Below are positions 55,245-63,298 of a stretch of DNA of 64,000 nt, one piece after another. Made by a program: the position numbers and the translations under genes. Numbering within the stretch: position 1 is the first letter of the stretch; the number at the start of each line of letters is the position of its first letter. Source of the stretch: Pseudomonas sp. MWU16-30317. Lineage in GTDB: Bacteria; Pseudomonadota; Gammaproteobacteria; Pseudomonadales; Pseudomonadaceae. The notes under the pieces are model-generated. The model searched no databases. It saw only the letters and a program-made list of their open reading frames with translations, and was not told the origin of the DNA. The stretch lies in NCBI RefSeq assembly GCF_020515695.1, contig NZ_JAIWJA010000003.1, positions 1 through 64,000 of the forward strand. The letters are read 5' to 3'.

Positions 55245-55973
55245 TCAGAAGCGACCTTTGGGCGTTGCGCAGGGGATTGGATGGTTTCTGTCCAAGGGGA
55301 TGAAACGATCCTGTTCGGCGTCATACGCCTTGATTTCACTGGTTTCGATGCTGTAGACCCAGCCATGGATAAACAGCTGGCCGCTGGCCATGCGCGAGGC
55401 CACCGACGGGTGTGTTCGCAAGTGTTGCAGCTGGCAGATGATGTTCTCTTCGGTCAGCACCTGCATGCTTTCGGCTTCGGTGGTGCAGTTGCAGTTGTCC
55501 TCGACCACGATCCGCGCCACCTCGGCATGCCGCAGCCAGGCCTTGACGGTGGGCATCTTGTCGAGGCTCTGGGGGTTGAGCACTGCGCGCATGGCGCCGC
55601 AGTCCGAGTGACCGCAGACGATCACGTGCTGCACGCCCAAGGCGAGGATGGCGTATTCCAGCGCCGTCGACACGCCGCCGTTCATTTGCCCGTAGGGCGG
55701 CACGACGTTACCCACGTTGCGGGTGACGAACAGATCGCCGGGCGAGCTTTGGGTGATGAGTTCGGGAACGATGCGCGAGTCGGCACAGGTGATGAACATC
55801 GCACGCGGCGCCTGCGCCGTGGCCAGCTTCTTGAACAGCTCTTGCTGCTCCGGGAACACTTCGTGATGGAAATGCAGAAAGCCATCGACGATGTGCCGAA
55901 GGGCCTCATCGGCGCTCTCGCAACCTTCGTGGCTGTGGGGGGCTGGAACCTTGTCATGGTCGCGGTCGGGCAT
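55245..55973 (-). CDS. Beta-class carbonic anhydrase
   Basis: A 242-residue zinc enzyme interconverting CO2 and bicarbonate. Zinc ligands and the Asp-Arg dyad are in ITCADSRIVPE, and the other ligands in GHSDCGAM; VTRNVGNVVPP is also typical. It lacks a signal peptide, so it is cytoplasmic. Transcribed toward a SulP permease, a pairing also seen at PA0102-PA0103 as I recall and consistent with bicarbonate supply. Confidence 0.93.
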   Translation of the reverse strand: MPDRDHDKVPAPHSHEGCESADEALRHIVDGFLHFHHEVFPEQQELFKKLATAQAPRAMFITCADSRIVPELITQSSPGDLFVTRNVGNVVPPYGQMNGGVSTALEYAILALGVQHVIVCGHSDCGAMRAVLNPQSLDKMPTVKAWLRHAEVARIVVEDNCNCTTEAESMQVLTEENIICQLQHLRTHPSVASRMASGQLFIHGWVYSIETSEIKAYDAEQDRFIPLDRNHPIPCATPKGRF

Positions 55974-56241
55974 ACTTCATCCTCTCTGACGGTCGGGCCA
56001 TAGGGTTAACAGGTGAAATACCGAACCTGATGCTACACCCAACCTGGTAATGCGGGAATCTGGGACCCTACGGGTCGTTCGCTAGTGAAACTACCGGGTC
56101 AAACTTAATTGAACCTGAATAAGAGATATTCAACATTTTAAAGATTGCAATCAGACACGTCCTAAATCTTTACCCATTGGATACTGGCTATTGCACACCA
56201 TTTTTGAAGGCAAGCCTCCTCGCTACAGGTGGGGCTGGACA

Positions 56242-57300
56242 TCAGAGCAGTGACATTTGCTGCCCCGGCGGGCAGAACGCCGTGCAGTCCAGCCGATAGC
56301 CCTCGCGGCGCTCCAGGCCGAAACGCTTGATCGCTTTGGCGAAACGCTGGGCCAGCAATTGCGCGAACACGCCCTCGCCGCGCATCCGGCTGCCAAAGCG
56401 GCTGTCGTAAAGCTCGCCGCCGCGACTTTGGCGGATCAGACTCAATACGTGTTCGGCGCGCTGCGGGTAATGGGCATGCAGCCACTCCTCGAACAGCGGC
56501 GCCACCTCCAACGGCAGCCTCAGCATCATGTAGTTGGCACTCACCGCGCCGGCCGCGTGGGCCTCGGCCAGCAGGTGCTCCAACTCCATATCGTTGATCA
56601 TCGGAATCATCGGCGAACACAGCACCCCCACCGGGATACCGGCTTCACGCATTACGCGTATGGCCCGCAGACGCGCCTTGGGGGCCGCTGCGCGGGGTTC
56701 GAGAATGCGTTTGAGCTCGTCGTCCAGCGTGGTCAGGCTGATCATCACCGACACCAGCCGCTGCTCGGCCAGCTGCTTGAGCAGGTCGAGATCGCGCAAA
56801 ATCAACGAGCCCTTGGTGACAATGGTCACCGGATGCCGATAGCGCAGCAGCACTTCAAGCAGTTGCCGGGTCAGGCGTTGCTCGCGCTCGATCGGCTGAT
56901 AAGGGTCGGTGTTGGAGCCCAGGTTGATGGGCGCGCACACATACCCGCGCTTGCTCAATTGCTGTTCGAGCAAGTCGGCGGCGTTGGTCTTGGCGATCAG
57001 GCGGGTCTCGAAATCCAGACCCGGGGACATGTCCCAATAGGCGTGGCTGGGCCTGGCGTAGCAATAGATACAGCCATGCTCGCAGCCGCGGTAGGGATTG
57101 ATGGAGCGGTCGAAGGGCAGGTCCGGGGACTGGTTGCGGGTGATGATGGTCTTGGCGGTCTCGAACATCACCTCGGTGCCCTGCGTGACCGGCGCCTCCT
57201 GGTGCCAGCCGTCGTCCTCGGCCACGGAGCGGTTAGGCGCGAAGCGGTTGTGAGGATTGCTCGCGGTGCCGCGCCCGCGGGGAGGGAGAAAGGATGACAT
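56242..57300 (-). CDS. PA0069-type radical SAM protein (SplB-like)
   Basis: A 352-residue radical SAM enzyme. The 4Fe-4S motif reads RGCEHGCIYCYAR (CxxxCxxC), followed by a SplB-like core (INLGSNTDPYQPIE, VTKGSLILRDLDLL, GVLCSPMIPMIND). The start is ATG 57300; upstream codons overlap an LexA box. The SOS site and similarity to spore photoproduct lyase suggest DNA repair, but its reaction is unknown. ORF extension to 57354 is rejected because it would read through the operator. Confidence 0.88.
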   Translation of the reverse strand: MSSFLPPRGRGTASNPHNRFAPNRSVAEDDGWHQEAPVTQGTEVMFETAKTIITRNQSPDLPFDRSINPYRGCEHGCIYCYARPSHAYWDMSPGLDFETRLIAKTNAADLLEQQLSKRGYVCAPINLGSNTDPYQPIEREQRLTRQLLEVLLRYRHPVTIVTKGSLILRDLDLLKQLAEQRLVSVMISLTTLDDELKRILEPRAAAPKARLRAIRVMREAGIPVGVLCSPMIPMINDMELEHLLAEAHAAGAVSANYMMLRLPLEVAPLFEEWLHAHYPQRAEHVLSLIRQSRGGELYDSRFGSRMRGEGVFAQLLAQRFAKAIKRFGLERREGYRLDCTAFCPPGQQMSLL

Positions 57301-57313
57301 AGGGCGCTCCAGA

Positions 57314-57329
57314 CTGTACAGGCATACAG
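57314..57329. promoter_or_regulatory. LexA (SOS) box
   Basis: CTGT-ACAGGCAT-ACAG, a match to the gamma-proteobacterial CTGT-N8-ACAG LexA consensus, lies 14-29 nt upstream of the radical SAM start. PA0069 of P. aeruginosa is a reported LexA-controlled gene, in agreement. Confidence 0.85.
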
Positions 57330-57395
57330 TATAGCGAAGGTCTGCCATCGACAAGGCGCCAGCCAGCGGAAAAACGGCTAACGCTTTAACCGCAC

Positions 57396-57418
57396 GGCCC
57401 TCGGCCTTACCGAGGGCC
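57396..57418 (-). terminator. Terminator hairpin after second M3 peptidase
   Basis: GGCCCTCGG (57396-57404) pairs exactly with CCGAGGGCC (57410-57418), just downstream of the stop at 57427 on the minus strand. T-rich sequence follows only weakly. Confidence 0.65.
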
Positions 57419-57426
57419 GCCGGGTG

Positions 57427-59472
57427 TCAGCCTGCCAGCCCCATATTGACCAATAACGCCTCGATCCCCGGCCGCCGACCAGTGAACCGCTCCAGCAGTT
57501 GGCCAATCGGCAGTGTCCCGCCTTTGCTCAGAATCAACTCGCGCAGTTGCTCGCCAACCTGCGCCGACATCACCCCTTCGCGCCGAAAACGCGCGAATGT
57601 TTCAGCCGCAAGCACCTGTGACCACACATAGGTGTAATAACCCGAGGCATAGTCTTCAGTGCCGAACAGATGAATAAATGAGTGGGCATAACGCACGGCC
57701 GCTGGCACGGGTAGCACCTGCACCGCGGCGGCCACACTGTCCAGCACCGGCATCAGCACCGGCTCGCGTGGCTGCATGTGCAGACGCAGGTCCAGCAGCG
57801 AGAACTCGATCTGCTGCAACATCTGCGTGGCCTGGAACGCGCGTCGCGAGGCCAGCACGCGGCCCAGAAATTCTTCGGCAATCGGCTCGCCGGTCAGCCT
57901 GTGTGCCGACATCAGCGCAACGCTCGATGGCTCCTGCGCCCATAACTCGAACAAGCTGCTGGGGAACTCGACTGCATCCTCGGCCACACCCTTGATGCCT
58001 GCAACGCTGCCATGGTCGACCTGGGTCAGCACATGATGCAGCGCATGGCCAAACTCGTGCAGCAGGTTCACCAACTGAATCAGGCTCAGCCGCGCGTCGT
58101 CATCGCCGGGCTTGATGAAGTCGCAGCTCAGGTGCGCCAAAGGCAGTTGCAGGCTGCCATCGGCGAATCGATGCCGGTCGCGCAAGCCTTGCATCCAGAT
58201 ACCCGGCGACTTGCCAACGCGCGGGTAGAGATCGAAGTAGACGTAACCCAGCGTTGCGTCACCGGCCTGCAACTCGAAAACCCTGACATCGCTATGCCAG
58301 GTATCGGCATCCTCTACTTCGCCCATTCTTACATCGAACAGTTGCTGTACCAGAGAAGCCAGCCCTTGCAGGACTGTCGGTACAGCGAAGTAGTCACGGA
58401 CCGCCGTTTCGGACACGCCAAAGTGCGCCCGACGATACAGCTCCTGATAGTAATCGATGTCCCAGGCTTGCAGTTCCGGGGCGCCGGCGTGCTCGGCCAA
58501 ATCGCGCAGTTGCTCTAGCTCCGCCTGGGCCGCCGGCCGAATTTCGGCCAGCAAGGCCAGTAACAAGCGCTCGACGTCTCGCGGCGTATCGAACATGCGG
58601 GTGGCCATCGCTCGCTGGGCGTAGCTTTCATGCCCCAGCAGATTGGCCAGTTCGAGCCGCGCGGCAAGAATGCGCTCGATGACCGGGCCGTTGTCCGGGG
58701 CGCCCACCGACGGGCTCTGGTCCGAGGCCTGGGAGTAATACGCCAGATAGACTTCTTCGCGCAACGCACGGCTGTGAGCATGGGACAGCACGTCCCTGAC
58801 CAAGGGTGTGCCGAGTGTCAGGCGCCAACCCGCAGCACCCTGCTGCGATGCTTCGTCGGCGAGGGCCTGGCGCTGAACGGCGGTGAGCCCGGCCAGGTCT
58901 GTTTCATCGCTGAAATCCTTGAACCAGGCCTCGTGAGCTGCCTGGGCATTTTGGCCAAAACGTTGGAACAGCGTGTTGAGCTCCAGCTGCAAGCCCTGCA
59001 TGCGGTAGCGCACCTGCTGCTCGTAGCCGATACCGGACAACCTAGCGTCCCTGAGCCAATAGGTCAGGGCATAGTGACGCTCAGGGGAATACCCGGCAGC
59101 AGCAGGGCTCTGCTGCAGTTTTTGCAGCAGGCCAAACAGGCTGGCGTTCTGCCGCAGCGCGGTTTGATAGAGGATGACCTGCCTCATGCCAGACTCATAA
59201 GCCTCAGCCAGTGCACCCTGATCGGCTTCGTCGGCCAGCCGGGCAAGGGGCATGATCAGCGCCAGCAAGCGCTGGTCCATATCTTCCAAAGGCTGCATCA
59301 GGCCTTCCCAGGTGGGCTCGACCTGTTGTTCGATGAGGATATGCGAGAGCTGTTCGAGGTTGCGCTTGAGCAGTTGCTGGATCGCCGGGCCGACCTGTTC
59401 GGCACGGATCCGACTGAAAGGGGGAAGGGCGTGAGAGCTGAGCAGCGGGTTGTCGTTCATGTTCGTGTCCAT
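57427..59472 (-). CDS. M3 family oligopeptidase, PrlC paralogue
   Basis: A 681-residue cytoplasmic zinc peptidase of the thimet/oligopeptidase A family. The zinc site is H472-E-F-G-H476, with third ligand Glu in GVAEDAVEFPS and substrate-side Tyr-rich YASGYYTYVWSQVLAAETF. It shares end-to-end organisation with the adjacent prlC product but is clearly diverged (for example EDAVEFPS for WDAVELPS). All catalytic residues are kept, so it should be active on a different peptide set. ATG 59472 or 59460 are both possible starts; neither has a strong RBS. Confidence 0.9.
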   Translation of the reverse strand: MDTNMNDNPLLSSHALPPFSRIRAEQVGPAIQQLLKRNLEQLSHILIEQQVEPTWEGLMQPLEDMDQRLLALIMPLARLADEADQGALAEAYESGMRQVILYQTALRQNASLFGLLQKLQQSPAAAGYSPERHYALTYWLRDARLSGIGYEQQVRYRMQGLQLELNTLFQRFGQNAQAAHEAWFKDFSDETDLAGLTAVQRQALADEASQQGAAGWRLTLGTPLVRDVLSHAHSRALREEVYLAYYSQASDQSPSVGAPDNGPVIERILAARLELANLLGHESYAQRAMATRMFDTPRDVERLLLALLAEIRPAAQAELEQLRDLAEHAGAPELQAWDIDYYQELYRRAHFGVSETAVRDYFAVPTVLQGLASLVQQLFDVRMGEVEDADTWHSDVRVFELQAGDATLGYVYFDLYPRVGKSPGIWMQGLRDRHRFADGSLQLPLAHLSCDFIKPGDDDARLSLIQLVNLLHEFGHALHHVLTQVDHGSVAGIKGVAEDAVEFPSSLFELWAQEPSSVALMSAHRLTGEPIAEEFLGRVLASRRAFQATQMLQQIEFSLLDLRLHMQPREPVLMPVLDSVAAAVQVLPVPAAVRYAHSFIHLFGTEDYASGYYTYVWSQVLAAETFARFRREGVMSAQVGEQLRELILSKGGTLPIGQLLERFTGRRPGIEALLVNMGLAG

Positions 59473-59543
59473 TCGAGTGGGGCACCAGAATGGGGACGCG
59501 CAAGGGGTGATCGGTATTGGCCATATACCGCAGATGAATCAAT

Positions 59544-59572
59544 GAAAACGGCAGCCCAAGGCTGCCGTTTTC
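59544..59572. terminator. Bidirectional terminator hairpin
   Basis: GAAAACGGCAGCC / GGCTGCCGTTTTC, perfect 13-bp arms with a CAA loop. On the minus strand it ends in TTTTC after the yheV stop, separating yheV-prlC from the second M3 gene. Confidence 0.9.
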
Positions 59573-59578
59573 AGGGTA

Positions 59579-59842
59579 TCACTCAGCGGGTTTTTTCAGC
59601 TTCGGATTCGGGAAGAACTGCACGACCTGGACTTTCGGATTGGCCACCTTCGGCGCCGGCTTGTTGACCCGCGTCCCCAGTTCGCTCGGCACCGAGTTGC
59701 CTTGCTCGTTGAGGGTGTCGGCATAGCCACAGGCCACACATTCCCGGTGAGGAACGTCATCGACGCTCCACATCATCAGTTTGTCCGGCTCGCTGCACGC
59801 CGGGCACACTGCCCCGGCGATAAAGCGCTTCTTGGTGATCAT
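59579..59842 (-). CDS. yheV: YheV-like zinc-ribbon protein
   Basis: An 87-residue protein with a two-pair zinc ribbon, CPAC at residues 13-16 and CVAC at 35-38 (CPACSEPDKLMMW, ECVACGYADTL), and a Pro/Lys-rich tail, as in the YheV family. It overlaps the prlC stop by four bases (ATGA) and is translated after it. The prlC-yheV pairing is conserved in gamma-proteobacteria; the function is unknown. Confidence 0.9.
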   Translation of the reverse strand: MITKKRFIAGAVCPACSEPDKLMMWSVDDVPHRECVACGYADTLNEQGNSVPSELGTRVNKPAPKVANPKVQVVQFFPNPKLKKPAE

Positions 59843-61890
59843 GCCGCCGCGTCCTCGCTCAAGCCGCTATGGCGCAGCAACGCATCGATGGAAGGCTCGC
59901 GACCGCGGAAGTCGACGAACAGCACCATCGGCGCCTGAGAACCGCCGCGGGCCAGGATGGCTTCACGGAAGGCACGCCCTGTCTGCTCGTTGAGCACGCC
60001 TTCTTCCTCGAACTTGGAGAACGCATCTGCCGACAGCACTTCAGCCCATTTGTAGCTGTAGTAACCCGCCGCGTAACCGCCGGCGAAGATGTGCGCGAAG
60101 CTGTTCGGGAAGCGGTTGTAGGCCGGTGGACGCATGACCGAGACTTCGTCGCGAATACCTTCCAGCACTTGCGCCACGCTGCGACCATCGCCGTGGGTGG
60201 CGTGCATCTCGAAGTCGAACAGCGAGAACTCCAGTTGGCGGACCATCATCAAGCCGGACTGGAAGTTCTTGGCGGCGAGCATTTTTTCCAGCAGGTCCTG
60301 GGGCAAGGCTTCGCCGGTCTCGTAGTGACCAGAGATCAGCGCCAGGCCCTCGGGCTCCCAGCACCAGTTTTCCATGAACTGGCTCGGCAGCTCGACCGCA
60401 TCCCAGGCCACGCCGTTGATGCCGGATACCCCAGCATGCTCGACGCGGGTCAGCAGGTGATGCAGGCCATGGCCGAATTCGTGGAACAGCGTGGTGACTT
60501 CATCGTGGGTCAGCAGCGCGGGCTTGCCGGCATCGGCGGGGGTGAAGTTGCACACCAGATTGGCCACCGGACTCTGCAACACGCCGTCCAGGGTGCGGCG
60601 ACGATCGCGGGCGCCGTCCATCCAGGCCCCGCCACGCTTGTTGGCGCGGGCATACAGGTCGAAGAAGAAGCGCCCGACGTGCTGGCCGTTTTCCTTGATC
60701 TCGAACAGACGTACGTCCGGGTGCCAGGTGTCGAAGCCTTTTTGCTCGGCAATCTCGATGCCGTACAAGCGTTGCACGATAGAGAACAGACCGCCGAGCA
60801 CCTTGTCGATCGGGAAGTACGCACGCAAGGCATCCTGCGACACGCTGTAGCGCTGCTCGCGCAGTTTTTCGCCGTAGAAGCCGCTGTCCCAGCTTTGCAG
60901 ATCGGCGCAGCCCTGCTCGGCGGCATAGGCCCGCAGCTGTTGCAGGTCCTGCGCAGCGAACGGCTTGCTGCGCTTGGCCAGATCGCGCAGGAAGCTCAGC
61001 ACCTGATCGCTGGACTCGGCCATCTTGGTGGCCAGGCTCAGTTCGGCGAAGTTGGCGTAGCCCAGCAGGCTGGCCAGCTCCTGGCGCAGGTCGAGGATCT
61101 GCTCCATGACCGGGCCGTTGTCGTTCTGGCCGGCATTCGGGCCCTGGTCCGAGGCGCGGGTGCAGTAGGCCGCGTAGACCTCTTCACGCAGTGCGCGGTC
61201 ATGGGCGTAGGTCATCACCGCGTAGTAGCTGGGGAACTCGAGGTTGATCAGCCAGCCGTCGAGGTCCTTGGCCTTGGCCGCCGCGGCCATTTGCGCCTTG
61301 GCCGAGTCGGTCAGGCCGGCGAGCTTGGCCTCGTCAGTGACGTGCTTGGTCCAGGCCTGAGTGGCGTCCAGCAACTGGTTGGAGAATTTGCTGCCCAGCT
61401 CCGAGAGGGTACTCTGCACTTCGGCATAGCGCTTCTGCTGCTCAGGCGGCAGATCGATGCCCGACAGGCGGAAATCGCGCAGCGAATGCTCGAGGATGGT
61501 TTTCTGGGCGATGTCGAAGCCCGCCGCTTCAGGGCCATTGGCCAGTGCTTCGAAGGCCTGGAACAGCTGGCGATTCTGGCCCATCTCGGTGGAGTAGGCG
61601 CTCAGTGCGGGCAGGCAGCCTTCGTAGGCCTGGCGCAGTTCAGGGCTGTTGCACACGGCATTGAGGTGGCTGACCGGGCTCCAGGCGGCACCCAAACGGT
61701 CGTTGAGTTCGTCCATGGCCAGCACCAGGCCGGCCCAGGTCGGTTGGCTGCCCTGGTTGGCCAGCAGCTCGGCGATGGCTTTGCGGTTGTCGGCCAGGAT
61801 CTGTTCAATCGCTGGTTGCACGTGCTCTGGACGGATCGCAGAGAACGGTGGCAGGTCGTAGGACTGCAGAAGCGGATTGTTCGCGCTCAC
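59839..61890 (-). CDS. prlC: Oligopeptidase A
   Basis: A 683-residue M3 zinc oligopeptidase that degrades short peptides, including cleaved signal peptides, in the cytoplasm. The zinc site is H470-E-F-G-H474 with Glu500 (GVAWDAVELPSQ); YAAGYYSYKWAEVLSADAF is the C-terminal substrate site. Length is standard. It leads the prlC-yheV pair and is divergent from the gamma carbonic anhydrase-like gene. Confidence 0.95.
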   Translation of the reverse strand: MSANNPLLQSYDLPPFSAIRPEHVQPAIEQILADNRKAIAELLANQGSQPTWAGLVLAMDELNDRLGAAWSPVSHLNAVCNSPELRQAYEGCLPALSAYSTEMGQNRQLFQAFEALANGPEAAGFDIAQKTILEHSLRDFRLSGIDLPPEQQKRYAEVQSTLSELGSKFSNQLLDATQAWTKHVTDEAKLAGLTDSAKAQMAAAAKAKDLDGWLINLEFPSYYAVMTYAHDRALREEVYAAYCTRASDQGPNAGQNDNGPVMEQILDLRQELASLLGYANFAELSLATKMAESSDQVLSFLRDLAKRSKPFAAQDLQQLRAYAAEQGCADLQSWDSGFYGEKLREQRYSVSQDALRAYFPIDKVLGGLFSIVQRLYGIEIAEQKGFDTWHPDVRLFEIKENGQHVGRFFFDLYARANKRGGAWMDGARDRRRTLDGVLQSPVANLVCNFTPADAGKPALLTHDEVTTLFHEFGHGLHHLLTRVEHAGVSGINGVAWDAVELPSQFMENWCWEPEGLALISGHYETGEALPQDLLEKMLAAKNFQSGLMMVRQLEFSLFDFEMHATHGDGRSVAQVLEGIRDEVSVMRPPAYNRFPNSFAHIFAGGYAAGYYSYKWAEVLSADAFSKFEEEGVLNEQTGRAFREAILARGGSQAPMVLFVDFRGREPSIDALLRHSGLSEDAAA

Positions 61891-61981
61891 GATTAAACAC
61901 CTTGGCTGAGAAGAAACACTGGGACATCTTAATTACAATCGACGCTGACCGCAGCTATCGCTATCAAAGAAGGAGACTATC

Positions 61982-62530
61982 GTGGCCATTCGTACATTCC
62001 ACAAGCACACCCCAGCGCTGGGCGAGCGGGTCTTCGTCGACCGCTCGGCGGTGGTCATCGGCGATGTCGAACTGGGCGCCGACAGCTCGGTGTGGCCACT
62101 GACGGTAATCCGCGGCGACATGCACCGCATTCGGATCGGCCAGCGCACCAGCGTGCAGGACGCGAGCGTGTTGCACATCACCCATGCGGGGCCGTTCAAT
62201 CCGGAGGGCTTCCCCCTGATCATCGGCGACGACGTGACCATCGGCCACAAGGTCATGCTCCACGGTTGCACTCTGGGCAGTCGCATTCTGGTGGGCATGG
62301 GCAGCACCGTGATGGACGGCGCAGTGGTCGAGGACGAGGTGATCATCGGCGCCGGCAGCCTGGTGCCGCCGGGCAAGCGGCTGGAGAGTGGCTATCTCTA
62401 CGTCGGCAGCCCGGTCAAACAGGCACGGCCTTTGACCGACAAGGAGCGGGCGTTCTTTACCTACACCGCAGGCAACTACGTGAAGCTCAAGGACCAACAT
62501 CTGGCCGAAGGCTTCGACCAGAGCGAATAA
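61982..62530 (+). CDS. Gamma-carbonic anhydrase family protein (YrdA/PaaY-like)
   Basis: A 182-residue left-handed beta-helix protein built from hexapeptide repeats (VFVDRSAVVIGDVELGADSSVWPL, IGDDVTIGHKVMLHGCTLG). Zinc-binding His candidates are in VLHITH and IGHKVMLHGC. Members include gamma carbonic anhydrases and thioesterase-like PaaY proteins; catalytic activity cannot be judged here. GTG 61982 follows AAGGAG. It is followed 13 nt later by a HAD gene, probably co-transcribed. Confidence 0.9.
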   Translation: MAIRTFHKHTPALGERVFVDRSAVVIGDVELGADSSVWPLTVIRGDMHRIRIGQRTSVQDASVLHITHAGPFNPEGFPLIIGDDVTIGHKVMLHGCTLGSRILVGMGSTVMDGAVVEDEVIIGAGSLVPPGKRLESGYLYVGSPVKQARPLTDKERAFFTYTAGNYVKLKDQHLAEGFDQSE

Positions 62531-62543
62531 GATCGGGACCCTC

Positions 62544-63197
62544 ATGCATTATCAAAATATTCTGTTCGACCTCGATGGCACGCTGACCGACCCGCGCCTG
62601 GGCATCACCCGCTCGGTGCAGTATGCGCTGGCCAAGCTGGGTATCGACGAGCCGGACCTGGTGGCGCTGGAGCATTTTATCGGACCGCCGCTGCTGGAGC
62701 AGTTCATGCTTGCCTATGGCTTCGACGAGGCGCGGGGCTGGGAGGCGCTGAATCATTATCGTGATCGCTTCAAAGTGACCGGCATTTACGAAAACCAGGT
62801 GTTCGATGGCGTCGTGGACTTGCTGGAGACCTTGGTAGCGCAGGGCAGACACCTGTATATCGCCACTTCCAAACCGTGGGAATTCGCCCGCGAGATCGCC
62901 CGACATTTCGACTTCGCTCGGCATTTCAAGGTGATCTACGGCAGCGAGCTGGACGGCACACGGACCAACAAGGTCGAGCTGATTAGGCACATTCTCGAGC
63001 AGGAACGGCTCGATCCCGTGCATACCTTGATGATTGGCGACCGCAAGCATGATTTGATCGGTGGCAAGCTCAACGGCCTGGATGTAGCGGCGGTGGGGTA
63101 TGGGTTTGGCAGTCGGGAAGAGCTGCAGGCCGAGCAGCCGACTTGGCATTTCGAGACGTTGGCCGAGTTGCGTGGCGCGTTCCTGCAAATGCCATAG
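62544..63197 (+). CDS. HAD-family phosphatase (Gph-like)
   Basis: A 217-residue HAD hydrolase of the PGP/Gph type. Motif I is FDLDGTLTD, motif II ATSK, a Lys lies in TRTNKVELI, and motif III/IV is IGDRKHDLIGG. A helical cap sits between residues 15 and 80. Likely a small-molecule phosphatase such as phosphoglycolate or a nucleotide, but the substrate is not predictable. It follows the gamma-CA gene by 13 nt and is followed by a REP doublet. Confidence 0.88.
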   Translation: MHYQNILFDLDGTLTDPRLGITRSVQYALAKLGIDEPDLVALEHFIGPPLLEQFMLAYGFDEARGWEALNHYRDRFKVTGIYENQVFDGVVDLLETLVAQGRHLYIATSKPWEFAREIARHFDFARHFKVIYGSELDGTRTNKVELIRHILEQERLDPVHTLMIGDRKHDLIGGKLNGLDVAAVGYGFGSREELQAEQPTWHFETLAELRGAFLQMP

Positions 63198-63213
63198 GCC
63201 AGCGGCGAGCTCA

Positions 63214-63291
63214 CGGCCCCTTCGCGAGCAGAACTCACTCCCACAGGTGAATGCGGCCAACGTGGGAGCGGGCTCTGCCCGCGAAGGGGCC
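63214..63291. repeat. REP doublet (inverted pair)
   Basis: GGCCCCTTCGCGAGCAGAACTC (from 63215) and GCGGGCTCTGCCCGCGAAGGGGCC (to 63291) are inverted units between convergent genes. Confidence 0.85.
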
Positions 63292-63298
63292 ATCAGCC

